Assembly (NCBI GenBank): GCA_963682055.1
Contig: OY821747.1
Coordinates: forward strand, 25,480,126-25,544,125
DNA: 64,000 nt
Reading direction: 5' to 3'
Source of the DNA: Primula veris
Taxonomy: Eukaryota; Streptophyta; Magnoliopsida; Ericales; Primulaceae
The first letter of the stretch is position 1, and each line of letters starts with the position of its first letter. The notes under the pieces are model-generated. The model saw only the letters and a program-made list of their open reading frames with translations, was not told where the DNA came from and did not search any database. Shown in pieces: positions 23,309 through 35,562 of this stretch. The position numbers and the translations under genes were made by a program.

Positions 23309-24853
23309 TAGACATTTTCTTGTTATATACCCCAGATTGATCCGAAGCTAAAATGTTCAATTGTTACATTAAATTTTTTATATGATATATGTTATCGTAT
23401 TTTATATAAATACAAATCAACCAATTTAATTATAAAAACTCATATATGTGTACTTATTTACAATTAGATACATATGTCATAAAAAACAACAAAATATAAA
23501 AAATATAAAAAAAAAATTATAAAATTATAAAAAATTTAATATAAAAAAATCAAAAAAAAAAATTAAAAATGAATTTTTTTTAAACATACTATATATCAAA
23601 CAAGATTAAACTGATTAAACATGATTAGATAGAATTAAACAGGATTAGACATACAAGATTATAACATGATTAGATATGATCAAATAATATTAGACATACA
23701 TGATTGAATATGATTAGACAGGATCACACATATTAATTTTTTGTATCAAAAATGCATTTTTGAAAAAAATTACATTGTTTAAAAAAAAAATCAATTTTGA
23801 ATTTTTTAAATTTTTTTTGTTTTTTTAATGGCATATGTACATATTTGTAAATAAGTTCACAAAATATGTACTTTTTTGTAAAATAGTCATCAAGTTCGAA
23901 ATCACCGGGGTTTTTGTAAATAAGTTTTTAAATATGTACTAAATTGACATTTTATCTGATTATTACTCCCATTCCCTCTTCTTGCGCTCTATGACTCTAC
24001 AATGGGATGACTTATTTATGCAATAAGGCTATCCTTTTTAACTCTTTTTACCTGTTTTATCTTAATGGTTTTAATTTTACTACTTGGAGTTTTTCTTTTA
24101 ACGCGGATAATATTATAAACTTATATACAAATGGTTTGTTTTATCCGACTAATTCGCAGTGATTTTAATATTGTAGTATGTTAGGGTTGTCATCAATCAT
24201 CATCAATCGACAATCGTTCACCAAATCAAGTTCTCATTTTAAACATGAGTGAATGTCAATAACATCCTCGTGGATATTAAAAAGTCTTTCAAGAAAATTA
24301 CCAGCAAAAGAGATAAAAAGGATAACGGATCCAGCTATTTGATATTTCTTAAATTTTTCGATAAGGCTTCAAACCCCAAAGTTCTTATATGATTAACTTT
24401 ATCGCATGTTCTCAGTCTATTCATCCCTATTAATTAAGATTTTTTGTTGATGCATATATACATTATACAAGACATTTGTTTAGCGGGACTAGAGTGTTAA
24501 GTCCAACAAGAAAAAGAAGAAAAGTTCGTCATAGACTCATCATGCATGGTAGTCCGCCAACTATAAACATAAACGGACAACAAAAAATAGAAGAAGAAAG
24601 GTTTGCAACAATCTTTTGACAAATTAATTTAAAAAAAGGTAATTTTAAATACATTAAGCTATGGTAAGAAATGATTGTACCTAAGCCAAACACAATTAGT
24701 GTAGAACTTGCTACTAGCTAGGGCTCATAGCTTTCTACTCATCAATTTATTGAAACGATAAAAAATGAAAAACGGAAAGAAAATGCTGAATCAGTACGAC
24801 CACATAACCAAACTCTCCGACCAAATTTTCGCCAAATATTCCAGCATATACCT
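23309..24853. other. AT-rich gene-free DNA with A-tracts and degenerate 'gattaga' repeats
   Basis: 23470-23880 is almost pure A/T homopolymer runs, with a core (23600-23730) of degenerate repeats around 'acatgattagata'. No gene is seen. The 3' flank of the third germin-like gene occupies the right end. Confidence 0.6.
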
Positions 24854-25934
24854 CTAAAACTTTGACTGCATGCCAAGGATTACATCCTTATCGGTTTGAA
24901 AAGATTTTGCAAGTAGATCACTAGCAATCATTGGGTCGGATCCAAATACTGCGTTCCCTATACTGATAACGCCGGGATTTTGGCTGCCGAGAGCCCCAAT
25001 TATTACTGCAGGAGATGTACCTACATTTCTTTGGAAGTGGACAAGACCCTGGGGAAAAACAAAAACGTCACCCTTTTCCAAAACTTTTGTGAAAAGTTTG
25101 TTATCGGGGTTGGAAGTGATGAACCCTACTTCAACGGTGCCTTGAAGAACCGTTATAATTTCACTGGCACGGGGATGAGTGTGGGGAGGGTTCACACCCC
25201 ATAGTCCCAAATCAAGACGGGCCAAAGAGACTCCGAGAGAGTTAAGTCCAGGCAACTGCTTGGCAGAAACTTGAGTCACACGTGACCCAAATGCATTTGA
25301 TATGTTTCCGGCCAAGTGCAAGCCACTGAGGAAAAAATCATCAGCTACCACTGTCTTCGGATCCTTGCAAGTCAGACCATTTACTAGAACTGCAATGACA
25401 ATAATGAAAATCACAAATTAGCAAGTATAAATTTTTGACAACATTGAGATATCAACTCTTCCTGAATATACCCTTTTTTGACAACGTAAATGCGAGCTAA
25501 AACGTTTGTGCCATAGATTCAAGTAGCTTTTTAGGTTTCAGTATGTAGGGTTTTTTTTTTTTTTCTGTTCTACAAGCAAAAGCGAGCATTGACTCGCTTT
25601 GAAGCAAATTTCTTAAATCAATGTCTCATTGTTTTTTAATTAGTGCTACGTTCTTTATTTACTGAATAAAAGTACGTTGCTAGTAACGTACAGTTTCTCT
25701 GAGAAATTAGAAATATCATTTCTCTAGGATTATACATAAATGTACTTACATGTTACCATAAAATTTTGTTAGAAACTCGCGACTAACTTTAACCACCAAC
25801 TAAGAAATAGATTTCTGTTCACCTGAACTATTTGTTTCCGCGACACAGAAATCTTGCATGGGACTATGGTCAGCTGCCAAAGCAATGGAACAAGTGATGG
25901 CCAAAAAACCTAACAAAAGAAATTGTGGAGCCAT
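24854..25934 (-). CDS. GLP: Germin-like protein, third and divergent member, 2 exons
   Basis: Exons on the minus strand: 25934-25823 and 25389-24854, joined in phase to 215 residues. Signal peptide [20 protein letters not shown]. Cys30 and Cys45, ligands His107, His109 and Glu114 in [11 protein letters not shown], and His155 in box 2 ([12 protein letters not shown]) are all kept. The Gly-Gly before the Asn-Pro-Pro is Trp-Gly. It lacks the second intron of copies A and B: its exon 2 runs straight through the position (LAGN). It is therefore a separate lineage, not part of the recent duplication. Secreted, manganese-binding cupin expected; enzymatic activity unknown. Confidence 0.93.
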
Positions 25935-26017
25935 TGCACTGCAACTATTGTTTTAGGTGTATACTAATCAAGTACAAGTACAGGATTTGAGATGAATCAA
26001 GATAATGGTTATAGCTT

Positions 26018-26026
26018 CTTTTTATA
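26018..26026 (-). promoter_or_regulatory. TATA box of the third germin-like gene
   Basis: TATAAAAAG on the minus strand, 84-92 bp upstream of the ATG at 25934. Typical plant spacing allowing a leader of about 55 nt. Confidence 0.65.
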
Positions 26027-26846
26027 GACGTAGAGAAAAGGTGTTACATAAGAGATACGTACAATGGTTACGTGTCTTCCGAAATCCGTAAGACTGTAAG
26101 AGTTAGTAAGCTTGCCAATTGTAACGAATAACGATATTTTCCTTTAAACAGCGCCTAGTAAATACCTTTGTCATTTTGTTTAGTAGTCCAACTGTCTCTG
26201 AAATTGTCCTACGTTTAAAGACAAAATATAAAAGTTAAGTAGTAGACGGCCAAATAAGTAAGAAAATTGTCATCGCCGTTTAGACACTTTAACTATCAGT
26301 AATAATAATAGAAATTTGCAGATTAAGTCGACATTGGTAAATTGCTGAATACATTGTATCAGAAAATGGAAGAGTGTTGTGCGTTTATTTTATTTATAAA
26401 ATTTATACTAAATTCATTTCAGCTATTCATGTCTTGAAATAAAATAAAAAACCACTGTTATTGGCTTAACATTAGCTAGTACGCTTTTGAAGTTCTTGGG
26501 AAATTCTTTCCAGTAAAACATAATCATGTAAAAGAGACTTCATTTCGTTAACTAGAAGATCAATATGGAGCAATGCTTATATCATTTAATTAGGTCACAG
26601 GTTACATCTTTATATCACTATATAACCATTGGAAAACCATGTTTAAGATTTATAAGTGCACTTGCATGTGTTTGTTCGTTTACGTACCCGTTACTTTAAT
26701 TAGTCAAGTCAATATATTTTTCTCTTACAAGATTTTATGAAGGCCAATTAATTAATTTTATTACATTTTTTCTACTTTAGCAAACATGATTTTAAATTGG
26801 GACATCCTAAATTGGGATAACGATTGAGTAATATTAGTACAGATAG
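26027..26846. other. Upstream flank of the third germin-like gene
   Basis: AT-rich promoter and intergenic sequence. No further gene or repeat recognised. Confidence 0.5.
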
Positions 26847-26849
26847 AGT

Positions 26850-27044
26850 CATTACAAAATAATATTTGATTTAGTGAGAGTCAAAAGTTGTCGCAAGCAT
26901 GTCACTAATTTAAAAAGTTGTCACAAATTTGTCATAAATTGACTAAATTGTCACAAAGTCGTCATAAAAACCGTCGTTAATAAGCTCGTAACAAAAAATA
27001 CCGTCACTAATCTCGTCGCTATTTAGGTTTTTTTTTTTGTAGTG
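26850..27044. mobile_element. CACTA-type MITE, 195 bp
   Basis: Ends CATTACAAAATAAT and, inverted, CACTACAAAAAAAAAA, with 3-bp duplications AGT on both sides (26847-26849 and 27045-27047). The interior has repeated 'gtcacaaa-tcgtcat' motifs. The CACTA terminus plus a 3-bp duplication is diagnostic of the superfamily; the left end has one mismatch. Confidence 0.7.
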
Positions 27045-27104
27045 AGTATTAAGTATTAACTAGTGCTTTTTTTACTCTAATTGTCTTCAACTTAATGTCT
27101 GATA

Positions 27105-27600
27105 GCTAGGGCTGACAATTTTTACCACCCACCAAGACCAAAACTTTTGGTTTTCGGTCGGGTCGGTTTCGGTTATATTCGGATCTTATAAAATCTTCTG
27201 TAGTCAGTTTTTTTTAGAAAAAGCTAGGCCCGATACCCAGATATGCGACCAGTCAAGCGGTTTTCGGTCTTCGGATATTTCGGTTTTAACCCACTTTTAC
27301 ATTCTTTTTATGTTAGTAATTTTTTTTACTTCAAAATTGTAATTGTTGTTTATTTTTTTGCTTTTATACTAATTTCCTTTAATTGTAAATTTTTGTTAAG
27401 AATTTATTGTATAAAAAAATATGTAAAGAAAATTACTTAATTAAAAGAAATTTAGAATACATTATCAATGTTGAACCAATTTTAGAACAATATAACTTAT
27501 AAGTTTCATTTAAAACTTACACATTATACATTATATATATATATATTGTGTGTGTCTTTTATAACTAATATAAATATATAAAATAAACACACACACACAA

Positions 27601-27632
<32 letters not shown>

Positions 27633-27846
27633 GTTACTTTTCGGATATTGTTTGGATTTAACGATTCGATTTTCGGTCACGGTTTTTCGGTCGGGTTGAC
27701 GGTTATAATTTCGAAACACAAATCCAAACCGTAACCATCGGTCTCGGTCCGGTCAAAACTTCATTCTTATAGCGGTTATTGGTTTTTCGTTTTTGGGCAG
27801 ATTTACGGTCGGATTTCGGGTCTCGGCACCTTTACCGGTAGCTAAA
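27105..27846. mobile_element. Probable hAT-like element rich in 'cggt' motifs
   Basis: Begins near TAGGGCTGACAATTTTTACC, a start typical of hAT-type MITEs, and ends near 'ttaccggtagcta'. Both arms are rich in 'tttcggtcgggt', like the better-defined element at 60095-60401. The boundaries and target duplication are not clean. A compound AT/AC microsatellite lies inside. Confidence 0.45.
27587..27632. repeat. Compound microsatellite (AC)n(AT)n(AC)n
   Basis: AC repeats at 27587-27599, AT repeats at 27600-27622, AC again to 27632; a further AT tract at 27531-27546. Confidence 0.85.
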
Positions 27847-28448
27847 AAATGCTAATGGAAAGAGTTGGAAGTGTGAGAAAATAAGAAACGTATAGGCTAA
27901 TTCAGAAACAGCCGAAATAAACATGTCTGTCATTTCTAACTCTTTCATCATAGCCAGTTGACAAAGCTAAGATAAAGTAAATTATAGTAGTTATATATAT
28001 ACTATACTGACTAATAAAACAGGACTGATCGAGAATACTCGTCATTTACATAATTCATTAGTACTGAGACGGCTTTTTATTTGGACTGTCTCTTAGCCTT
28101 TTAGCTCTCCCTTTAGAACGTATCTCGACAAGGTAAGGGACATATTGAGCTTTATAATGCATGAAGAATTATAATATCCTATAATCCCGCCTTCGGAAGA
28201 GTGATGGTTCTCCATGTGGCGTGCCTCTATCGTCTCCTAATTATGAGTAATGAGAACGTGGATTTAAGTCTGAGAGATTATTTACTCCTCTAAGAAGATG
28301 TACTATAACACCTTCATCGCCACGCATTTTTCAGGTGCCGCAGTGACATGTATATATAAAAAATTAACATGTATACGTATTGTGTTAGACGAGTCCTACA
28401 GTAGAACCAGATAAATGTGTGGACATTGACGTGCATGTATACCTAAGG
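27847..28448. other. Gene-free flank
   Basis: Nothing recognised between the two MITE-like elements. Confidence 0.5.
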
Positions 28449-28584
28449 CTGAATTCAGCCCAAAGTCGCACCTAATATTAACAGGTCGTTGTGCGATCTT
28501 TGATTTTTTAAAACCCTAGTTAAAGTCGCACCTATAATTAGTTGCAAACTGTAACTCTTAGGTGCGTTTTTAACCTAAATTCAG
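28449..28584. mobile_element. Small foldback element / MITE, 136 bp
   Basis: Arms of about 27 bp form an imperfect inverted repeat: left CTGAATTCAGCCCAAAGTCG then CACCTAA, right the complement of CTGAATTTAGG then TTAAAAACG and CACCTAA. A second 'aaagtcgcacctata' copy lies inside. No clear target duplication. Confidence 0.5.
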
Positions 28585-28676
28585 ATAATGGGGGCTTGAA
28601 AAAAGTCTGGCCTAACCTAAAAGTATGTTTTAACTTTCAAAACATTCCAGTATTTTGTAATTATTTCATTTTTGTT

Positions 28677-28681
28677 AGATT
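28677..28681. repeat. Target-site duplication AGATT, left
   Basis: Perfect partner of 37152-37156. Confidence 0.9.
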
Positions 28682-29513
28682 TGTTGGATTTGGTACTATT
28701 TCGAATACGATAAAGAAAAGGACAATAATATAAAAGACAGGAACGCAATGGAAATAACACTTTATTTCTCACAATTGGAATATGAATGACAATTCCTGAC
28801 TCGTACAGAATTAAATTAAACTGCTGGACTGGTTTCAACAAATAAAAACTGCCGGACTGTTTTGTAAATAAAACAAACTGCCGGACTGTTTTAACAAGAA
28901 AAAGAAACTGCCGGACTGTTTTAAACAAACTGCCGGACTGTTTTAACAAATAAAAAACTGCCGGACTGGTTTTAAACAAACTGCCGGACTGGTTTTAACA
29001 AATAAAAAACTGCCGGACTGGTTTTGTAAATAAAACAAACTGGACTGGTTTTAACGAATAAAAAAAAACTGCCCGGACTGTTATTAAATAAACTGCCCGG
29101 ACTGTTATGTAAATACTGGAAATTAAATTACAGGAAAGTAAATTACAGAATAGGAAAGACTGAAATGTAAATTACAGAAACTAAAGGTACTGGAAAGAAA
29201 AATACAAAAGGGAAACAGTACTGAAATTAAATGGACAGAATAATAAAGGACTGAAAAGTAAATAACAGAAATTAAAAGAAGAGGCAACTGCTGAGCAGTT
29301 TCCCTTAAACAATATTTCCCGAACCACCTTTAAAGGTTTCTGGTTTCGGGACTTTGTTCCCAAGGTACAACTTCTATCTCAGAGTGGCTCGTATGGAAAC
29401 CGGCACCGAACCACAGGTCGAGCTGTTGGTGGTGCGGTTCTCTCTCACTAAGTGTATGCTTATGCTGTGAGTTGTGTGTATGAAAGTGTGTTGAAATGAG
29501 AGGGGGATGGCTG

Positions 29514-29522
29514 CCTTTTATA
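29514..29522 (-). promoter_or_regulatory. TATA box of the 3' LTR
   Basis: TATAAAAGG on the minus strand, followed by GCAGCC and a purine/pyrimidine leader. The same box is at 36395-36403 in the 5' LTR and, changed to TATAAGTAGG, at 336-345 in the old LTR. Confidence 0.7.
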
Positions 29523-29700
29523 GGCTCTACTGAAACCGCAACCATAAATGTTGGTCTTTAATTCTGGGAGTTACACCCCCAGAATCCGCTCAATCAATTC
29601 TGAAACCGCAGCATTTACTCTCATTCATTGCTGACGTTTCTCTTGCTGGAAACTCTAGGGACTCCTTTTGTATTTTATACAAAACTCCCTATTCGGGTTT

Positions 29701-29975
29701 GGACCCAAGACCCAAGACCCAAGACCCAAGACCCGAGACCCGAGACCTGAGACCCGAGACACGAGACATTCCCCAAATCCCAAATCCCAAATCCCAAATC
29801 CCAAATCCCAAATCCCAAATCCCAAATCCCAAATCCCAAGCCCAAGCCCAAGCCCAAGCCCAAGCCCAAGCCCAAGCCCAAGCCCAAGCCCAAGCCCACG
29901 CCCACGCCCACGCCCGAGCCCGAGCCCGAGACCCGAGACCCGAGACCCGAGACACGAGACACGAGACACGAGCGA
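29701..29975. repeat. U3 minisatellite, long allele (about 275 bp)
   Basis: Plus strand: runs of CCCAAGA, CCCGAGA, CCCAAAT (about nine), CCCAAG hexamers (about eleven), CCCACG, CCCGAG, then CCCGAGA and acacgag units. It lies about 180-460 bp upstream of the TATA box in element orientation. Open frames through it are artefacts of the repeat. Confidence 0.9.
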
Positions 29976-30354
29976 GCGCGCGTGTGTGGTACACACTAAT
30001 ACTCTTAGGTGTATGTGGACATGTTAGTTTAATAACTACATGGGTTGGTATGGTATATATATTGTAAGATTAACTCTTAATCTTCCAATATGGGATTATA
30101 CTAAATGGTTTTTCTCATTAACCATTTCGTTTTTCCAGATTTGAGCTTCCGAGGTACCAACTTTGAAGCCAATTTGTATTCACACCCATTCTCCGAATAG
30201 GTCATGTGATATACCGTTACGAAGCTCGTCACACGGGCTACTCAACCACGTTGATTACGGTATAAACAACTCAGCGCTGTTACACGAAATAATGACTCGA
30301 AGTTGGTCCAGTGACCATTCGGAAACACCCATGTTTTCACATGTTTTTCCAACA

Positions 30355-30831
30355 ATCCCCCACATGAATGCAATTGGCTGAAAATAAAATGCTCCTAAAT
30401 GCATACGAGAGAAAACCGCAAGAGTTCACTGCATAAGGACAGGTAGCGCGCGCCTTGAACCTGCCGTAGTGACGTAAAATCTGATATGCTACTATTGGGT
30501 AGCCTTTAAGCCTTGAACCCTTTAGCGTTTGTGCATACCAGGGTAATGCGCACACAGTGTCCCCTCTACACCACTTACTAAGCCCTTTGGTTGTTGTCCA
30601 TATTTGGCCGTGGACTGCCTTGGCAAAGTTCAACCGAGTGCTCTAGTGATTTAGCCCATGGCTCATCACATAGTATCGGCCATACACACTCGTCATAGGT
30701 GATTTCAAGTCAAGGGTGTCCTGACTCACCCCTCTCGATCTTCGAGATACTTGTTTTCATTAAGAGCCTCATGCTCACCCTTAAGATGGTCTAGGTCTAT
30801 CACTCTTTCATCCTAGAAATGGGCTGGGAAC
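30355..30831 (-). other. Copia 3' untranslated region and polypurine tract
   Basis: Sequence between the end of pol and the 3' LTR. On the minus strand, TGTGGGGGAT lies directly next to the LTR start TGTTGG, the expected position of the plus-strand primer. Confidence 0.75.
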
Positions 30832-33800
30832 TTAAGTTCCCGAGTGCTTTGTTCGGTCACCCCCACAGTTCGGTTTTCCCGTTGAACCCGACGCTGGAGA
30901 ATCCAGTTCGGGTTGGGTTGCCTCTGAGGAGGTTTCCAGTTTAATGGGCTTCAACCCCATTCCCCTCGATGAAACTTCAACTCCTACCTGAGTCAAGCCT
31001 TTTGTAAATGGATCCGCTATATTGTCTTTAGATCTCACAAAATCTAAGGACACCACACCGTTAGCTAACAATTCTCTTACGGATTTATGTCTCCGACGAA
31101 TATGTCGGGACTTTCCATTATACATATGATCCTGCGCCCGTCCAATAGCCGACTGACTATCGCAGTGCATGCTTATTGCTGGGACAGGTTTCGGTCACAT
31201 TGGAATTCCTTCCAGAAAGCTTCTCAGCCAATCAGCCTCTTCTGTTGCTAGATCCAACGCTATGAACTCAGATTCCATAGTTGATCTAGCTATGCACGTC
31301 TGCTTGGATGATCTCCATGAGACAGCTGCTCCTCCCATCACGAACACATATCCGCTAGTGGATCGTGTACTGTTGGAATCCGAGATCCAGTTTGCATCAG
31401 AATACCCTTCCAGTACAGCTGGATATCTGGTATAATGCAACCCTCGGTCTGCTGTGTATCTCATGTATCTGAGAAGTCTCATGATGGCCTTCCAGTGTTC
31501 CTCATTGGGATTACTGGTGTACCTACTCAGTCTACTCACTGAGTTGGCTATGTCTGGTCTAGTACAGTTCATGACGTACATCAGACTGCCTATTATTCGA
31601 GAATATTCCAATTGTCTCACACTCTCCCCAAAGTTCTTTTTCAGGGTGGTTGAGATCTCTATCGGAGTTCTGGATGTAGCTCTACTATCTTTATCAAATT
31701 TGTCAAGCATCTGTCTGACATAGTGAGTTTGAGATAGCGCATATCCGTCTGATGTCTTGGTAATTTTCATACCAAGTATAACATCAGCGACACCCAAGTC
31801 TTTCATCTCGAATTTTTGTGACAACATTTTCTTAGTGGAGTTGATGTTATCAATACTCCCTATTATAATCATGTCATCTACGTAGAGGCAGACTACCACG
31901 TAGTCCTTTTCATTTCCTTTTACGTAGACGCATTTGTCACATTCGTTTATCCGAAAACCGTTTGATAGCATCACTCTATCAAATTTTTCGTGCCATTGTT
32001 TAGGTGCTTGTTTAAGTCCATACAAGGACTTCACAAGTTTACACACCTTGTGAGCTTTACCTGGAACCACAAACCCTTCCGGTTGTTCCATGTAAATTTC
32101 CTCTTCCAACTCACCATTCAAGAACGCCGTTTTAACATCCATTTGATGTATTTCCAGATCGAACAGTGCTGCGAGAGCAATGACTATCCGGATTGACGTC
32201 TTCCTGGAGACAGGAGCATAGGTGTCGAAATAGTCGACACCTTCGGTTTGTCTAAAACCTTTCACTACAAGCCTAGCCTTGTATTTCTCGATTGTTCCAT
32301 CGAGCTTTCTCTTCCTCTTGAAGATCCACTTGTGTCCTAGTGGCTTACACCCGGGTGGTAGATCCACTAGTTCCCAAGTGTGATTTTGTAATATCGATTC
32401 AACCTCATTGTTGATCGCTTCCTCCCAATATTGGGCTTCCGGGGATGACATTGCTTGTTTGAATGTCGCCGGTTCGCCTTCTATCATGAAGGTTACAAAA
32501 TCTGGACCGAAAGTCGTTTCCTTTCTAGCCCTTTTACTACGTCGAGGCTCTTCTTCTTCTTCCTCCAACGGTTCACTTGCCCCCACATTTTCCTCACTGT
32601 TTGACTCCTCAGTCTCTACAGTTACGGAAGACTTGCGGGGAAAGATCTCCTCGAAGAAAGAAGCTTCTCGAGCTTCGATGATAGTATATGCATGCACATC
32701 GGGATTATCCGACTTGTGCACGAGAAAACGATAAGCACTACTGTTTTGTGCATATCCTATGAACACACAGTCTACCGTCTTTGGCCCTATTCTCGTTCTT
32801 TTAGGAAGCGAGACAAGGACCTTCGCGAGACAACCCCAAACCCTTAAGAATTTATAGCTCGGCCTATGGCCTTTCCATAGTTCATAAGGTGGTTTATCAC
32901 GTTTCTTATGTGGTAGCTTGTTCAATACATAGTTGGCGGAAAGCAGCGCTTCCCCCCACATGTTCTGGGGTAACCCAGAACTTATTAACATAGCATTCAT
33001 CATTTCCTTGAGCGTCCTATTCTTACGCTCGGCAACCCCATTCTGCTCCGGAGAGTATGGGGCTGTCGTTTGATGTATAATGCCATTTTCTGCGCATATC
33101 TGCGCAAACGGTGCTTCGTATTCACCGCCTCTATCACTCCTCAATATTTTAATCTTTTTATTGAGTTGATTCTCTACTTCGGTCTTATAAAGAGCGAATT
33201 TCTCTACCGCTTCGTCTTTACTTCTCATTAAGTAGACATAGCAGTATCTAGTACAATCATCTATAAACGTGATGAAATACTTTTTCCCTCCTCGCGTTTG
33301 TATAAACTTTAAGTCGCATACATCCGTGTGTATTAGACCGAGAGGTTCAGTACTTCGTTCAATATGTTGATACGAAGACTTGGTTAATTTTGCTTCAACA
33401 CAAACCTCACATTTATGTTGTTTATCAAATACAAAATTAGGTAGTAGATTCAGTGATATTAATTTCTTCATAGAATTAGCATTCACATGACCTAATCTAC
33501 CATGCCATAAATTAAATGAATCGCAAGAATAAGCAAACGAAGTTTTATTGGCCACTTGGGCAACATTCACGATTACATTATTCTTGGTACTGGCCTCAGC
33601 CTTAGTACCCTCAATAGCTAACTCGGCTTTAGGAGCCGGAGTACCAACATTTAATTTAAACATGCCGTTGGTCATATAGCCACGGCCTACATACATTCCG
33701 TTTAAAGTGATTACAATTTTTGCAGATTCAAATACAAGTTTAAATCCTTTGTTCACCATCACGGACCCGGAAACCAGATTCTTGCGAATTTCTGGCACAT

Positions 33801-35223
33801 GGAGCACGCCATTCAGTGTGAGCTCCTTTCCCGATGTCATCTTCAGCAGCACGGTTCCTTTTCCTTCCACCCTGGAAGTTGCCGAGTTCCCCATGAAGCA
33901 GCTCTCATTGTCCACGGCCGTATAGGTCTTGAACATCCATTTGCTGGCACAGATGTGACTAGTGGCGCCTGTGTCCAGCCACCATTCCTTTGGGTTGCTC
34001 CCCACCAGGTTCACTTCCGAGACCACAGCACTCAGGTGCATATAGTCCTGTCCAGCATCATCTCCTCCCTCAGCCACATTAGCTTGAGCAGGTGCCCTCT
34101 TCCTCCCTTTCCCTTGGAACTTCCTCTTTGGGGGGGGTTTGGGCTTGTCGGTGCGCATCTTACAATCCGCGGCACGATGGCCCGGTTTGTTGCACACAAA
34201 GCAGTCTCCCATGAATTTCTTCTTGAGAGAGGCACCGACTCCGCTGTCAAAGCGTTTCCGCTTAGACACAGCGTCCTCAACCACATGGGCCTTGGCAACC
34301 GCGTTGCCTGCTCCGCCACCGCCTTTCCTTCCGGATCGGCGGTTGCTTTGCTCAACATTGAGCCTCTCAATGAGTCCCTCCAAGGTCATAGCCTTTCGCT
34401 TGTGTTTCAGGTAGTTTTGAAACTCTTTCCAAGAAGGTGGCAGTTTCTCAATCATTAATGCCACTTGGAAAGGTTCGTTGATAACTAGCCCTTCAACCTC
34501 AAGCCTATGGTATATGAGTTGGAGTTCCTCAACCTGCTCGATAACACTCTTCCCATCAGTCATCATGTACTCGTGAAAGTCCGTGACGACAAATTTCTTT
34601 GCGCCAGCGTTATTCACTTTGTACTTTCGTTCGAGAGACTCCCAAAGCTCCTTTGCAGAAGCCTTGGGCTCGAATACACTGAAGAGAGTGTCATCCAGAG
34701 CACACAGGATGTAGTTCCGGCATAGGTAGTCGCCGTGTTTCCACGCTTCCACCGCCGAAACCGTCTGCACGTCCTCATCGTCCTCGCTTAGGACGGGTGC
34801 AGACTCCTTAAGAAACCGGGTCAGATTAAGGGCAGTTAAATAAAACAGCATCTTTTGCTGCCAACGTTTGAAGTTGTTGCCCCTAAACTTTTCCGGTCTC
34901 TCCAGTTGAGAGGTTGGCAACATTGGCATCGCCGGTGTTGCCGGAGCCTTGCCCTTTGCCCTGGCCGCAGCCACAAGCGCTGCCTTGGCCGCAGCCTTAG
35001 CAGCAGCCTGTGCTGCGGCCGCAGCCGCAGCCATAGCATCAGCCTCTGCCGCAGCAGCGTCGGCCGCAGCCTTTGCCGCAGCAGCTTCGGCCTCAGCCTG
35101 AGCCTGAGCCCCCCCACTCGCAGCGCTCGCATTGTTATGGCTACTGCCAATCACAAGTGCGCCCTGCACGTTTTCCGAAGAAACGGTGGGTATTTGATCC
35201 TCATTAGTCATCTGAAATGACAA
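30832..35223 (-). pseudogene. gag-pol: Copia Gag-Pol polyprotein, single frame with one in-frame stop
   Basis: 1463 codons plus the terminal stop. Residues 32-88 are Ala-rich (over two thirds Ala, with Glu, Lys and Gln), an unusual N-terminal extension. Gag capsid about 105-295; zinc knuckle [14 protein letters not shown] 341-354; protease DTGA 417-420; integrase His574, His579, Cys605, Cys608, then Asp634, Asp697 and Glu732 (DDE); RT 950-1180 with YVDD 1114-1117; RNase H from about 1240. A TGA at 31195-31197 ends the frame after 1342 residues, in RNase H just before HCDSQSA, cutting off later catalytic Asp residues. The same frame then continues to 30832 with no other damage. Protein layout and Gag resemble the Tork group, which is inference. 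Protein made from this copy would stop short; helper-driven movement remains possible. Confidence 0.93.
31195..31197 (-). other. Premature TGA in RNase H
   Basis: The only stop in the gag-pol frame. Downstream residues (HCDSQSAIGRAQ, then KDNIADPFTKGL) are typical of the RNase H end and in the same frame. Confidence 0.9.
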
Positions 35224-35562
35224 TATAAAACCGTTTAGTTTCTCGCAAGAAAACTAAATTCTTTATCGCAAATACTAATTATAACTTAATTAGATTGCTT
35301 CAAAAGAATAAAAACCAGAGAAAGAGATTCTAGCGTGAAAATCAAATCACTTTTGATTTCACTAAGAATTCTTTATAGTATTCTAGAATAAAAAGATTAA
35401 AACCAATTCGGATTTATTCTATGTGCAAATTTCAATTTCTAGTAAACTAGCAATGATTTTGCGAGAATAAAAACCGAGACGTCAACAACAATAAAATAAA
35501 AAAAAGAAAAGTCCTTTCTTATTTCGAAAATAGAAAAACCAAAAAATGATATTGTTTAAGAT
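35224..35562 (-). other. Copia 5' leader
   Basis: 339 bp between the 5' LTR and the gag ATG. The first bases on the minus strand after CCAACA are ATCTTAAACAATATC, not the usual TGGTATCAGAGC of plant copia elements. Confidence 0.7.

Larger units (their letters stand above)
28682..30354 (-). repeat. LTR (3' LTR of the element), 1673 bp
   Basis: In element orientation (minus strand): U3 from 30354 down to the TATA box at 29522-29514, then R and U5 to 28682. U3 carries the long minisatellite at 29701-29975. R/U5 contains repeated 'actgccggactg' blocks (28850-29110). Confidence 0.93.

Noticed and set aside
27531..27719. Minus-strand frame rich in Tyr-Ile repeats
   Set aside because: Translation of the AT/AC microsatellite.
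27105..27846. Clean hAT target duplications for the 'cggt'-rich element
   Set aside because: Candidate duplications around 'atagcta' do not fit the expected TAGGGC end, so boundaries were left as probable only.
29655..30067. Open frames on both strands with Pro/Arg/Asp or Gly/Leu repeats
   Set aside because: They read through the U3 minisatellite of the copia LTR in several frames on both strands; such overlap is expected from a stop-free repeat, not from genes.
34032..35220. Plus-strand frames of 72-219 residues opposite copia gag
   Set aside because: Shadow frames of the gag-pol gene, kept open by its GC-rich Ala codons.
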